Below are positions 9,901 to 17,339 of a DNA stretch of 64,000 bases, piece by piece. Position numbers and translations under genes: made by a program. Under the pieces are notes generated by a model. It did no database searches. It was not told where the DNA came from and saw only the letters and a list, made by a program, of their open reading frames with translations. The stretch's first letter is position 1; the number at the start of each line of letters is the position of its first letter. Origin of the DNA: Funiculus sociatus GB2-C1 (GTDB taxonomy: Bacteria; Cyanobacteriota; Cyanobacteriia; Cyanobacteriales; FACHB-T130); assembly GCF_039962115.1 (NCBI RefSeq), contig NZ_JAMPKJ010000010.1, positions 1 to 64,000 on the forward strand. The letters run 5' to 3'.

Positions 9901-10006
9901 CTATAGTAATCCTAAATGATTCGTGAAACCCTGTAGGGACACGGCACTGCCGTGTCCCTACGCCAAGGCGAATACTCATTCACAACTTAAATAGGATTGC
10001 TATATA
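9901..10006. mobile_element. MITE-like element, TATAGCAATCC family, copy 1
   Basis: About 106 bases bounded by imperfect inverted ends (TATAGTAATCCTAAATGATT at the left; reverse complement of the right end TATAGCAATCCTATTTAAGT). A 29-bp palindrome of GTAGGGACACGGCA type fills the middle (9933-9961). It encodes nothing. Related elements are at 16395, 29660 and 40428. Confidence 0.6.
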
Positions 10007-10062
10007 GTAGAATATTGCTTGTATAGAAGGAAAAAATATTCGATTAACTTCCTCCTCTCAGC

Positions 10063-11016
10063 TTAAGTTGGTAGCGAGTTTATTAGCGAGTTAATCGCTC
10101 TAATTCCTACTAACGCCACCAAACATCCTAAGCTTATAATACTCGCAGGGCGCAAGATGCCCTGTAACTGTTGCAAGCTTCGATCTAACTCGCTTTCGTA
10201 ATATTCCCCCATTTTTCGCAACGCCTCGTCGAGATTTCCTGTTTCTTCGCCAGTACGAATATACTGAATTGCAACTGGCGGTAATTTGCTTTGTAAACTT
10301 TCGCTGAGGGTTCTTCCGGCGCGAATTTGTCGAGAAGCTTTCGCGACATGGGTTGATATTTGAGGATCGGGGATATGCGATCGCAATAATTCTAAGGCGG
10401 TGAGGATAGGGATACCGCAACTTAAGGGCAACGCCAACTCGGTAAAATAAAGTAGCGATCGCGTTTGGATTATTTTCCCCAAAACGGGAAGTTTCGCTGC
10501 TAACCGCTGTAACCCTCTACCTGGAAAGCGAAAACTCAACAAACTTACACCAACTAAAAGCAATGCTAACCCAATACTGCACAGCCAAAAACCAGGATGG
10601 GTGAGATTTTGGGGGTTACGTTTAAAAATTGCAGCTGCGAGTACCAACAGACTCCAAATCAGCGCGATCGCGCTTTGCAGTACCGAACGATACAGGCGTT
10701 CTCGTTTGGCTTTGGTAAAGTGTGCGATCGCTAGTTTTTTAAAAGCTTCTGTTAGCGATCCACTATATTCTGAATAGCCTATCAAGCTTATCGTCCAACT
10801 GTCAAAATATCGAGAATCAAGAGCAAGCGCCCCCGCCAAACTTTGACCTGCTCCCACAGCTACTGCTACTTTCTGTAAATAGCTTCCAAAAGCAGAATTT
10901 TGACCTTTTCCCGCCAAGTTTAAGCTTTGCTGTATCGACATGGCATTCAGCAAACTTGCGAATTGTTGAAAAAATAGAGCCTTTTGTTTGGTTGTTAATT
11001 TTGCTGGTAGAGGCAC
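10063..11016 (-). CDS. Type II secretion system F / PilC-like membrane protein
   Basis: 317 residues with two T2SSF domains: an N-terminal four-helix domain around residues 10-90 and a second around 187-300, separated by hydrophobic segments. GEETGNLDEALRKMGEYYE is the hallmark motif of GspF/PilC inner-membrane platform proteins. At 317 residues it is shorter than typical PilC (about 400). No pilin, ATPase or secretin gene is nearby, so it is an orphan. It starts at GTG 11016 with no better start nearby. The role is inferred from family only: a pilus or secretion platform, or a divergent paralogue. Confidence 0.85.
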   Translation of the reverse strand: MPLPAKLTTKQKALFFQQFASLLNAMSIQQSLNLAGKGQNSAFGSYLQKVAVAVGAGQSLAGALALDSRYFDSWTISLIGYSEYSGSLTEAFKKLAIAHFTKAKRERLYRSVLQSAIALIWSLLVLAAAIFKRNPQNLTHPGFWLCSIGLALLLVGVSLLSFRFPGRGLQRLAAKLPVLGKIIQTRSLLYFTELALPLSCGIPILTALELLRSHIPDPQISTHVAKASRQIRAGRTLSESLQSKLPPVAIQYIRTGEETGNLDEALRKMGEYYESELDRSLQQLQGILRPASIISLGCLVALVGIRAINSLINSLPT

Positions 11017-11102
11017 TGTTAAATTTATTATTGCTGTTTACAATAATTCTAGTAGGTTGAGGGGCGCGGTGTTTCAAGTAACAAAACCCCCCAAATCCTA
11101 CT

Positions 11103-12407
11103 TTAAGCTTTTTTAGGCATTACTAGATCGGCAATTACGGGCAGATGATCTGACCCCACATCCCTACCTCTGCGAAAATTTTTAACCTGAATTTCTGGAC
11201 TGACTAAACAATGATCTAAGGGAATATAAACCCACGGAATAGGAGTTTTCCATGTTGGTAGGATGCCAAATCCCTGCCGAGTGTTAATAAGTCCGGCATT
11301 ATCTACCATTCTTTGGTAGAACGGCGACCACATAGTTGTATTCAAATCTCCAATTAACACAACTAGATTTTTAATTCTAGGAACATAATCTCCTATCGCT
11401 TTAAACTGCTGATTACGCTGTTTAAAAGAAGAGTTTGTAGTGGGGATATTAGGATGAGTGGCGATAATTGACACCACTTTTCCTTGAATAGTTACATCTG
11501 CCAGTAAAGCAGGTCTACCTTCTCCCAAAGATTTTATTTGGGTGTTTTCCAGAGGCACTTTACTATAGATTTGTAGATTTAGGCTTTTTTCGGGCATTTT
11601 TGATGTAAAAGTGTATGGAAGAATATCTTGTAATTTTTCTAACTCTTTTGACCAAAGATTGTTGACTTCTAAAAAAACAGCAACATCTGGTTTTTCTTCT
11701 CTGACTAGCGAAATGACTCTAGAATGACTTTCATTTTTATAATATACATTCGATAGTAGAAATCTAGAACTTTTTTGTAATTGTTCAGATGCTATTGCTG
11801 GCTGAGGAATATACCAAGGCAGAACCTCAAGCAAGTTTAAAATTATACAAAGTATCGTAATAATAAATAAAAGTTTTTTCCTGCGTTGTCTGAGTAAAAA
11901 TAAAATAAAAGGACAAAAGCTAAGAATTAAATATTGAAGCTTGAAATGGGAAGTAAGTTCTAATAATTTGTGGAATCTTCCAAAATAACCAGCCAGAGAG
12001 AAAAGGGCTAGGACAACAGTTAAGAAGGTAAATTCTTTTTTGAGGAGGCGTTTTCCTTGAGGAAAAGGGCGGATAGGGTTTTTAGTGACAGCCCATTTGA
12101 GCTTAATTTTTAAGTCAGTAGAAAGTGGGAAATTGTCAATCTCTTTAAGGAGGGTTTCTTCGGGTTCAGAGTTGCAGCGCTTTTGATAAAACCAGATTAG
12201 CAAACCATCAACAACAATTTTACTCAAAGCGTTGGCAATTAATCCGGCAATTACTAAAATTATCAAACCAGCCCCTGCACCCAAGGGAGAACCGAGCTTT
12301 CCCAGCGCTGTGCTAATAGTTGCGTCACCGACTGAACCAGGCAATTTCGTCAGGAGTATGAAACCTGGCAATGATAGAGTGATTAGGATTCTGGCGATCA
12401 CATCCAT
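11103..12407 (-). CDS. Membrane-anchored endonuclease/exonuclease/phosphatase family protein with extra N-terminal domain
   Basis: 434 residues in two parts. The C-terminal half (from about residue 213) is an EEP-fold hydrolase: VRVISLVREEKPDVAVFLEV-type opening, GDLNTT metal-binding motif and GSDHLPVIADL ending. It is preceded by three closely spaced hydrophobic helices (about 125-200) ending in VLPWYIP, the usual membrane anchor of this family, which places the catalytic domain outside the cytoplasm. The first 110 residues are additional. They hold two hydrophobic segments and an acidic/basic stretch (SEPEETLLKEIDNFPLSTDLKIKLKWA) that I do not recognise, suggesting a gene fusion. Lipid phosphodiester, nucleic acid or phosphoinositide substrates are all possible. 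Confidence 0.85.
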   Translation of the reverse strand: MDVIARILITLSLPGFILLTKLPGSVGDATISTALGKLGSPLGAGAGLIILVIAGLIANALSKIVVDGLLIWFYQKRCNSEPEETLLKEIDNFPLSTDLKIKLKWAVTKNPIRPFPQGKRLLKKEFTFLTVVLALFSLAGYFGRFHKLLELTSHFKLQYLILSFCPFILFLLRQRRKKLLFIITILCIILNLLEVLPWYIPQPAIASEQLQKSSRFLLSNVYYKNESHSRVISLVREEKPDVAVFLEVNNLWSKELEKLQDILPYTFTSKMPEKSLNLQIYSKVPLENTQIKSLGEGRPALLADVTIQGKVVSIIATHPNIPTTNSSFKQRNQQFKAIGDYVPRIKNLVVLIGDLNTTMWSPFYQRMVDNAGLINTRQGFGILPTWKTPIPWVYIPLDHCLVSPEIQVKNFRRGRDVGSDHLPVIADLVMPKKA

Positions 12408-12590
12408 CGATTATCTTGGTGTATAGTGCGTCCGGTAGTATAGCTATTCCCCAAAGAGTGCTGGATACGTTCTTTCAGGGGAGCAAAAAGCGATCGCGCT
12501 GGTGACAATCGCCAATAACATTTAAAAATTCGCAGTTTTTGGGCTAAGGAACCAGTAAAATTGCCTTAAGCTAGCTGAGACTTATCCCCC

Positions 12591-13142
12591 GTGATTGCAA
12601 TTTATCCAGGCAGCTTCGATCCGATTACCCTCGGTCACTTGGACATCATTAAGCGCGGCTGTCGCCTTTTTGAGCAGGTGATCGTCGCCGTGCTGCGTAA
12701 TCCTAACAAAACGCCACTGTTTACAGTGGAGGAGCGGATAGAGCAGATACGCATATCTACCCAAGGCTTGCAAAATCTAGAAGTAGACAGCTTTGATGGT
12801 TTGACGGTTAATTATGCCAGAATACGGGGGGCAGGTGTGCTGCTGCGCGGTTTGCGGGTGCTTTCTGACTTTGAACATGAGCTACAGATGGCTCACACTA
12901 ATAAAACGCTTTTCGAGCAGATTGAGACGGTTTTTCTGGCTACTTCTAACGAGTACAGTTTCTTAAGTAGTAGCGTAGTGAAAGAGATTGCCAGATTTGG
13001 CGGCTCTGTTGATCATCTTGTTCCCCAGCACGTCGCCTTAGATATCTACCGATGTTACGCCAAGACTCTTCCCGACTCGACCCCGACAGTAGTGGACGCT
13101 TCCCGGAAAATGAATTACCCGATAGTGGATCATCCGGTGTAG
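12591..13142 (+). CDS. coaD: Phosphopantetheine adenylyltransferase
   Basis: 183 residues, starting at GTG 12591. Catalyses the fourth step of coenzyme A synthesis, adenylating 4'-phosphopantetheine. [14 protein letters not shown] carries the nucleotidyltransferase TxGH motif (T13, H16), and [13 protein letters not shown] is the C-terminal ISSTxIR-equivalent. It is about 20 residues longer than the typical bacterial enzyme. The extension is encoded in the 91 bases that overlap the start of the next gene. Confidence 0.94.
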   Translation: MIAIYPGSFDPITLGHLDIIKRGCRLFEQVIVAVLRNPNKTPLFTVEERIEQIRISTQGLQNLEVDSFDGLTVNYARIRGAGVLLRGLRVLSDFEHELQMAHTNKTLFEQIETVFLATSNEYSFLSSSVVKEIARFGGSVDHLVPQHVALDIYRCYAKTLPDSTPTVVDASRKMNYPIVDHPV

Positions 13143-13756
13143 ATATTCAGGGGGAACTCGACCGAATTGAGGAAATGATTCTCGATAGTAGGCGCATCCC
13201 TTTAACTGGTATCCGCTTGATTGATGAGGAACCGTTGCTGGATCAGTTGGATCTGGTGCGGATTAATTTGCCATCGGCTTTTCAGGAAGCGGAAGAAATT
13301 GTCCGCCAGAAAGAAGAAATTCTCCTGCAAGCTGAGGAGTATGCACAGCAGATCATTGAGGCGGCTGAACGACGCGCCGATCAGATTTTGGATGAAATGG
13401 GCATTATCCGACAAGCCGAACGGGAAGCTCAACAAATCCGGCAAGCTGTGCAGCAGGAGTGCGAAGCGATGAGCGAGCAAACAATCTCTGAGATTGAGCG
13501 AATGCGCCTACAAGCACAACAGGAACTACAAGAGATGCGATCGCTTGCTATGCAAGAAGCTGAAGACATTCAAAACGGAGCTGACGATTACGCCGATCGA
13601 GTTCTGGTAAATATCGAGCAGCAGCTTAACGATATGTTAAAGGTAATCCGCAACGGTCGGCAACAGTTGCAAAGTGATGTTCCGACTCCACGTAACTCCC
13701 ATACTGATGCTGGTGGTTCCTCAACCCGCACTTCCCCAAATTCACCTAAAAAATAA
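13052..13756 (+). CDS. Coiled-coil protein of the DivIVA / ATP synthase b-like type, overlapping coaD
   Basis: 234 residues. Apart from a disordered N-terminus (about 1-30) and a Ser/Thr/Pro-rich tail (about 210-234), it is a long Glu/Gln/Arg-rich coiled coil (residues 70-200) with heptad-like [19 protein letters not shown]. Databases often label such proteins DivIVA- or AtpF-like on composition alone. The first 91 bases lie inside coaD in another frame. The next in-frame ATG is at 13175, which would cut off the N-terminal segment before [12 protein letters not shown] prefer the upstream ATG. The tight overlap indicates co-transcription and perhaps translational coupling with coaD. No enzyme motif is present. 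Confidence 0.8.
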   Translation: MLRQDSSRLDPDSSGRFPENELPDSGSSGVDIQGELDRIEEMILDSRRIPLTGIRLIDEEPLLDQLDLVRINLPSAFQEAEEIVRQKEEILLQAEEYAQQIIEAAERRADQILDEMGIIRQAEREAQQIRQAVQQECEAMSEQTISEIERMRLQAQQELQEMRSLAMQEAEDIQNGADDYADRVLVNIEQQLNDMLKVIRNGRQQLQSDVPTPRNSHTDAGGSSTRTSPNSPKK

Positions 13757-13802
13757 GCAACGTTAGTTTCTTTCGAGCCTCTGCCTCCCCCAAAGGCGAG
13801 AA

Positions 13803-13842
13803 AAGCTCTAGTAGTAAGGCAGTCGCTTCACTACTAGAGCTT
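13803..13842 (+). terminator. Intrinsic terminator after the coaD operon
   Basis: Stem AAGCTCTAGTAG / CTACTAGAGCTT with a 16-base loop, followed by TCTT. It lies about 45 bases past the stop of the coiled-coil gene. Confidence 0.65.
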
Positions 13843-13861
13843 TCTTCGGCAAAGTTGTTTC

Positions 13862-13895
13862 AAAAGACCCGACTTCTTAGAGAAGTCGGGTCTTT
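13862..13895. repeat. CCCGACTTCTT palindrome, copy 2, with MITE-type right flank
   Basis: Perfect arms AAAAGACCCGACTTCT / AGAAGTCGGGTCTTTT around TAG. The following 30 bases (GCCTTCACGAATTATTTAGG and CTGCTGTAG) match the right end of the 16.4 kb element, so this is probably a half-degraded copy of the same repeat. Because of the T-run it could also serve as a terminator for cysC on the minus strand. Confidence 0.7.
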
Positions 13896-13954
13896 TGCCT
13901 TCACGAATTATTTAGGACTGCTGTAGCATTCCCAGTCGGAGACTCTTAACGAGA

Positions 13955-14545
13955 CTAGATTACATAACTATTTGCTACTAATTTGCCATTGTTGCTAAAA
14001 ATGCCTAATGGTTTAACATAGCCCATTTCTTCTAGCTTCAATATCACTTTTTCCATGCTTTGAGCTATGCTTTCGGCGTTTGTACAACATTCTACTTCCG
14101 GGTTGAGAGGCGGCTCATAAGGGTCATCAATACCAGTGAACTGTTTAATCTCTCCAGCCCTAGCTTTCTTATACAAGCCTTTAACATCGCGCTGTTCGCA
14201 AGTTTCTAGCGGTGCATTGACATAGACTTCAACAAAATCCCCGATACGCGATCGCACTTCTTCTCTAATTTCCCGATACGGTGAAATTGCTGAAGTAATT
14301 ACTATTACCCCATTCCGCGTCAGCAGTTGAGACACAAAACCAATGCGGCGGATGTTCTCGTCCCGATCCTGTTTACTAAATCCCAAATCCTTAGTTAGGT
14401 TTTCGCGCACAATGTCACCGTCGAGAATCTCAACCTTGTATCCCCGTGCCTGTAAAGCTTGGGCTACTGCCTTGCTAATGGTGGTTTTACCTGCACCGCT
14501 TAAACCCGTAAACCAAACGGTTACACCACGCTGTTGTCTTTCCAT
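13955..14545 (-). CDS. cysC: Adenylylsulfate kinase (APS kinase)
   Basis: 196 residues. Phosphorylates adenosine 5'-phosphosulfate to PAPS in sulfate assimilation. Walker A is GLSGAGKTT at residues 14-22. The family segments DGDIVRENLTKDLGFSKQDRDENIRRIGFV and ISPYREIREEVRSRIG are intact, as is FTGIDDPYEPP near the C-terminus. It starts at ATG 14545. The sequence continues about 20 residues beyond a minimal APS kinase. No other sulfur gene is adjacent. Confidence 0.95.
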   Translation of the reverse strand: MERQQRGVTVWFTGLSGAGKTTISKAVAQALQARGYKVEILDGDIVRENLTKDLGFSKQDRDENIRRIGFVSQLLTRNGVIVITSAISPYREIREEVRSRIGDFVEVYVNAPLETCEQRDVKGLYKKARAGEIKQFTGIDDPYEPPLNPEVECCTNAESIAQSMEKVILKLEEMGYVKPLGIFSNNGKLVANSYVI

Positions 14546-14881
14546 TTTGCCTCACTGAATTTTTAAGTGTGCTTCCCTGTGAATACAGGCGATTCCAGAA
14601 AATTTAGCTTAAGAGCATCGGTAGATCAAATAAGCTTTCTGTACGCCTCAATTTAGTATTCCCCGCCATAAAGACGAAATTTGCACCCTAAAAGTTTTCA
14701 AGTAACAAGTATAAGCTAAGACTTTCATTTGCTTTGGCTACGGGGAAACTGGACAGAAGGGGACAAGAGACTACAAGCGCTACAGAGGAAATTCCCAATC
14801 CCCACTTCCTTTTTGCTCAAGATAAACACCCTCAAAGCCTGTGTCTTTTACACTGGTTAAGAAAAGAGAGTATTTGCCATC
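14546..14881. promoter_or_regulatory. Divergent spacer between cysC and gor
   Basis: 336 bases that should hold both promoters. The sequence around 14790-14815 (CCCAATCCCCACTTCC) is STRR-like. I see no convincing gene and no operator that I can name. Confidence 0.4.
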
Positions 14882-16282
14882 ATGACATTTGATTACGATT
14901 TATTTGTGATTGGGGCGGGTTCTGGCGGTCTAGCGGCATCAAAACGGGCGGCTAGCTATGGGGCAAAGGTAGCGATCGCAGAAGGAGATTTAGTCGGCGG
15001 TACCTGCGTCATCCGTGGCTGTATTCCCAAAAAGCTCATGGTCTACGCCTCTAAATTTTCCCACCTGTTTGAGGATGCCGCAGGCTATGGCTGGACTGTG
15101 GGAGAGAGAAGCTTAAACTGGGAGCATCTGATGACGACTATCGACAAGGAAGTCCACCGTCTGAGTCAGTTGCATATTGGATTTTTGGGAAAAGCTGGGG
15201 TGGAGTTAATTAAGAGTCGTGCCACTTTGGTAGATCCTCATACCGTAGAAGTTGATGGAAAAAGGTACAGCGCTGACAAGATTTTGATTGCAGTGGGTGG
15301 GGAAGCCATCAAGCCGAATTTACCAGGGATGGAACACGCCATCACGTCCCGCGAGATATTTCTCCTCAAGGAACAGCCGAAGCACATCGTCATTATTGGC
15401 GCTGGCTATATTGCTGTAGAATTCGCTTGTATTATGCACGGACTGGGATCGAAAGTCAGTTTGTTGCTTCGAGGCGATCGCATTCTCAAAGGTTTTGATG
15501 ACGATATTCGCGCTAGCATTCAGGATGCCATGAGCCATCACGGCATCAACATTATCACGAATGTTACCGGGAAAGGCATTGAAAAAACCCCAGAAGGTCT
15601 GAAGGTTGCCTTTACCGAAAAAGGCAAAGACGTGGATACAACCCTGACCGCAGACCAAGTTCTAGCCGCCATTGGTCGCGCACCTTTGTTGGGAAAACTT
15701 GGTTTGGAGAATGCGGGGGTTAAGGTTGTTAATTGTGAGGACGAAGATTTACCCAGGTTGCACGGCTACAGCGTCAACTGTGCCATTGAAGTCGATGAGT
15801 ACAGCCGCACCAACCAGCCGAATATTTTCGCTGTAGGCGATTGCACGAACCGGATCAATTTAACGCCCGTCGCCATTGGCGAAGGTCGCGCTTTTGCCGA
15901 TACTGAATTTGGCAACAATCGCCGGGTATTCAATCACGAAAATGTTGCCTCCGCCGTATTTACCCAGCCAGAAGCCGCTACGGTGGGAATCAGCGAAGCC
16001 GATGCGCGGAAAAAGTTGGGCGATGACAACGTACAAATTTATCGCGCCCGATTCCGTCCTCTGTTCCACAGTTTGACGGGCGCGGATGAGAAAGTCACGG
16101 TCAAGTTAGTAATTGACAAAAATACCGACCGCGTGCTAGGTGCTCACATGGTGGGCGACTATTCAGCGGAGGTGATTCAAGGAATCGCGATCGCAGTCAA
16201 CATGGGAGCCACCAAAAAAGACTTCGATGCTACCGTTGGCATTCATCCTTCGACAGCAGAAGAGTTCGTCACTCTGCGATAA
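14882..16282 (+). CDS. gor: Glutathione-disulfide reductase
   Basis: 466 residues. Flavoprotein that reduces oxidised glutathione with NADPH. The N-terminal FAD-binding GAGSGGLAASKRAA segment is followed by the redox-active disulfide in GGTCVIRGCIPKKL (CxxxxC, about residues 43 and 48). The NADP-binding GAGYIAVEFA lies near residue 175. The second FAD segment IFAVGDCTNRINLTPVAIGEGR and the C-terminal HPSTAEEF with the catalytic His-Glu pair are intact. A fragment of this gene is repeated 2.2 kb downstream (17163-17238). Confidence 0.95.
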   Translation: MTFDYDLFVIGAGSGGLAASKRAASYGAKVAIAEGDLVGGTCVIRGCIPKKLMVYASKFSHLFEDAAGYGWTVGERSLNWEHLMTTIDKEVHRLSQLHIGFLGKAGVELIKSRATLVDPHTVEVDGKRYSADKILIAVGGEAIKPNLPGMEHAITSREIFLLKEQPKHIVIIGAGYIAVEFACIMHGLGSKVSLLLRGDRILKGFDDDIRASIQDAMSHHGINIITNVTGKGIEKTPEGLKVAFTEKGKDVDTTLTADQVLAAIGRAPLLGKLGLENAGVKVVNCEDEDLPRLHGYSVNCAIEVDEYSRTNQPNIFAVGDCTNRINLTPVAIGEGRAFADTEFGNNRRVFNHENVASAVFTQPEAATVGISEADARKKLGDDNVQIYRARFRPLFHSLTGADEKVTVKLVIDKNTDRVLGAHMVGDYSAEVIQGIAIAVNMGATKKDFDATVGIHPSTAEEFVTLR

Positions 16283-16303
16283 ATTCCCCCTACTGTGTTA
16301 TTA

Positions 16304-16333
16304 TCCCCCCGCTCCTGAAACTTTCTAGGGGCG
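16304..16333 (+). terminator. Probable terminator of gor
   Basis: An imperfect GC-rich inverted repeat (CCCCCCGCTCCT / AGGGGCGGG) starts about 22 bases past the gor stop. The following sequence is only moderately T-rich. Confidence 0.5.
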
Positions 16334-16394
16334 GGTGTTGCTATTTAAGTTATCTGTTGGACTTAGAGAATCTCAATCGCTATTAAATTATGTT

Positions 16395-16493
16395 ATGTAG
16401 CAATCCTATTTGAGGTGTGAGCCAGCCCTTCAGTTCCCCGACTCTAAGAAGTCGGGGATCTAGCCTTGAGGAATCATTTAGGAGTGCTATATC
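16395..16493. mobile_element. MITE-like element, TATAGCAATCC family, copy 2
   Basis: About 99 bases with imperfect inverted ends (left TGTAGCAATCCTATTTGAGG; right reads ATAGCACTCCTAAATGATTC on the minus strand) and a central CCCCGACT...AGTCGGGG palindrome (16436-16458). It links the CCCGACTTCTT palindromes at 2.3 and 13.9 kb to the MITE-like family at 9.9 kb. Confidence 0.6.
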
Positions 16494-16594
16494 TATGGCT
16501 GCTAATGAGTGCCTCGGCTGCTCATGAATAATTACTAACTATTAATCGACCATCAACGAAGCAATTATCGAGACATAGTATTATATTTAATCTA

Positions 16595-16813
16595 TTATTC
16601 CTCGTTCTCACCAAAGTTAAGTGTTTCTTCGGATGCTCTTTCTGCACTTCTTTGTATATCGATAGGTCTATTTAACACGCATCCGGCATTATCCGGACTA
16701 AGATTACAACCATTTATATCTGGAGTTAAACTAGATAAAAAACCTGCGCCCATTCCCAGCATTAAAGCAGTTCCAGCAGTAGCTATAGATAAATTTTGGT
16801 AAGTCTTAATCAT
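16595..16813 (-). CDS. Small exported or membrane protein, unknown
   Basis: 72 residues, starting at ATG 16813. The N-terminus is a hydrophobic signal-like segment (residues 8-28, ATAGTALMLGMGAGFLSS). The remainder has two cysteines spaced eight residues apart (NGCNLSPDNAGCVLN) and an acidic tail. I recognise no family. It is probably a small periplasmic protein with a disulfide. Confidence 0.5.
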   Translation of the reverse strand: MIKTYQNLSIATAGTALMLGMGAGFLSSLTPDINGCNLSPDNAGCVLNRPIDIQRSAERASEETLNFGENEE

Positions 16814-17339
16814 ATTTACTGAGATTGGCTAAACACGTAAATCAATATACTTATAATTACGAAATTTTCAGGTAAAGTTTTAGCAAATAGAATCAAAAAT
16901 CAGTAAATTTTCGATAAAGGCTTTAAGGACTTGGGCAAATTTTAAGTAGATATTTTTGACAGGTTGCCATAAATAATTAGAGATAACAAATAAAAGCCGT
17001 ATTTATACTTAAGTGTTTACCACATTCTTCCGCCTTCAGTTTTGAGTGCTTACGTAGTTATACGGATAAAGTTAAGAATAAGCATAGCTACTTAAAATTC
17101 TCTGAGTGAATTTGAAAGCGGCGGTATGGTGTATTAGTCATAAAAGAGCGATCGCCTGCACCAGCATCAAAAGAAGTTAGCGATCGCAGAAGGATATCTA
17201 GTCTGCGGTACCTGCGTTCATCCGTGGCAGCCTTCTCGAAGAGTAAGCCAACAAATTGCACCAGTGCTGGGTTGAGTTCACGAAACCCAGCCTACACATC
17301 CGAGATTTGTCAGTCAATCAGCCCATCTAACCTACCGCC
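16814..17339. other. Spacer of about 525 bases with a gor fragment near its end
   Basis: Apart from the gor remnant at 17163-17238 I see no gene. The left part is AT-rich and includes the upstream region of the small exported protein. Confidence 0.55.
17163..17238 (+). pseudogene. Degenerate fragment of the glutathione reductase gene
   Basis: The core 17177-17229 matches gor bases from about 14969 to 15019 over some 51 columns with four mismatches and one inserted T, including TAGCGATCGCAGAAGGA and GCGGTACCTGCGT. Upstream, GCATCAAAA also matches (gor 14939), with about 20 bases deleted between. A weaker match continues about 18 bases beyond. The frame is broken, so it cannot encode protein. 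It is a remnant of a partial duplication. Confidence 0.75.
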
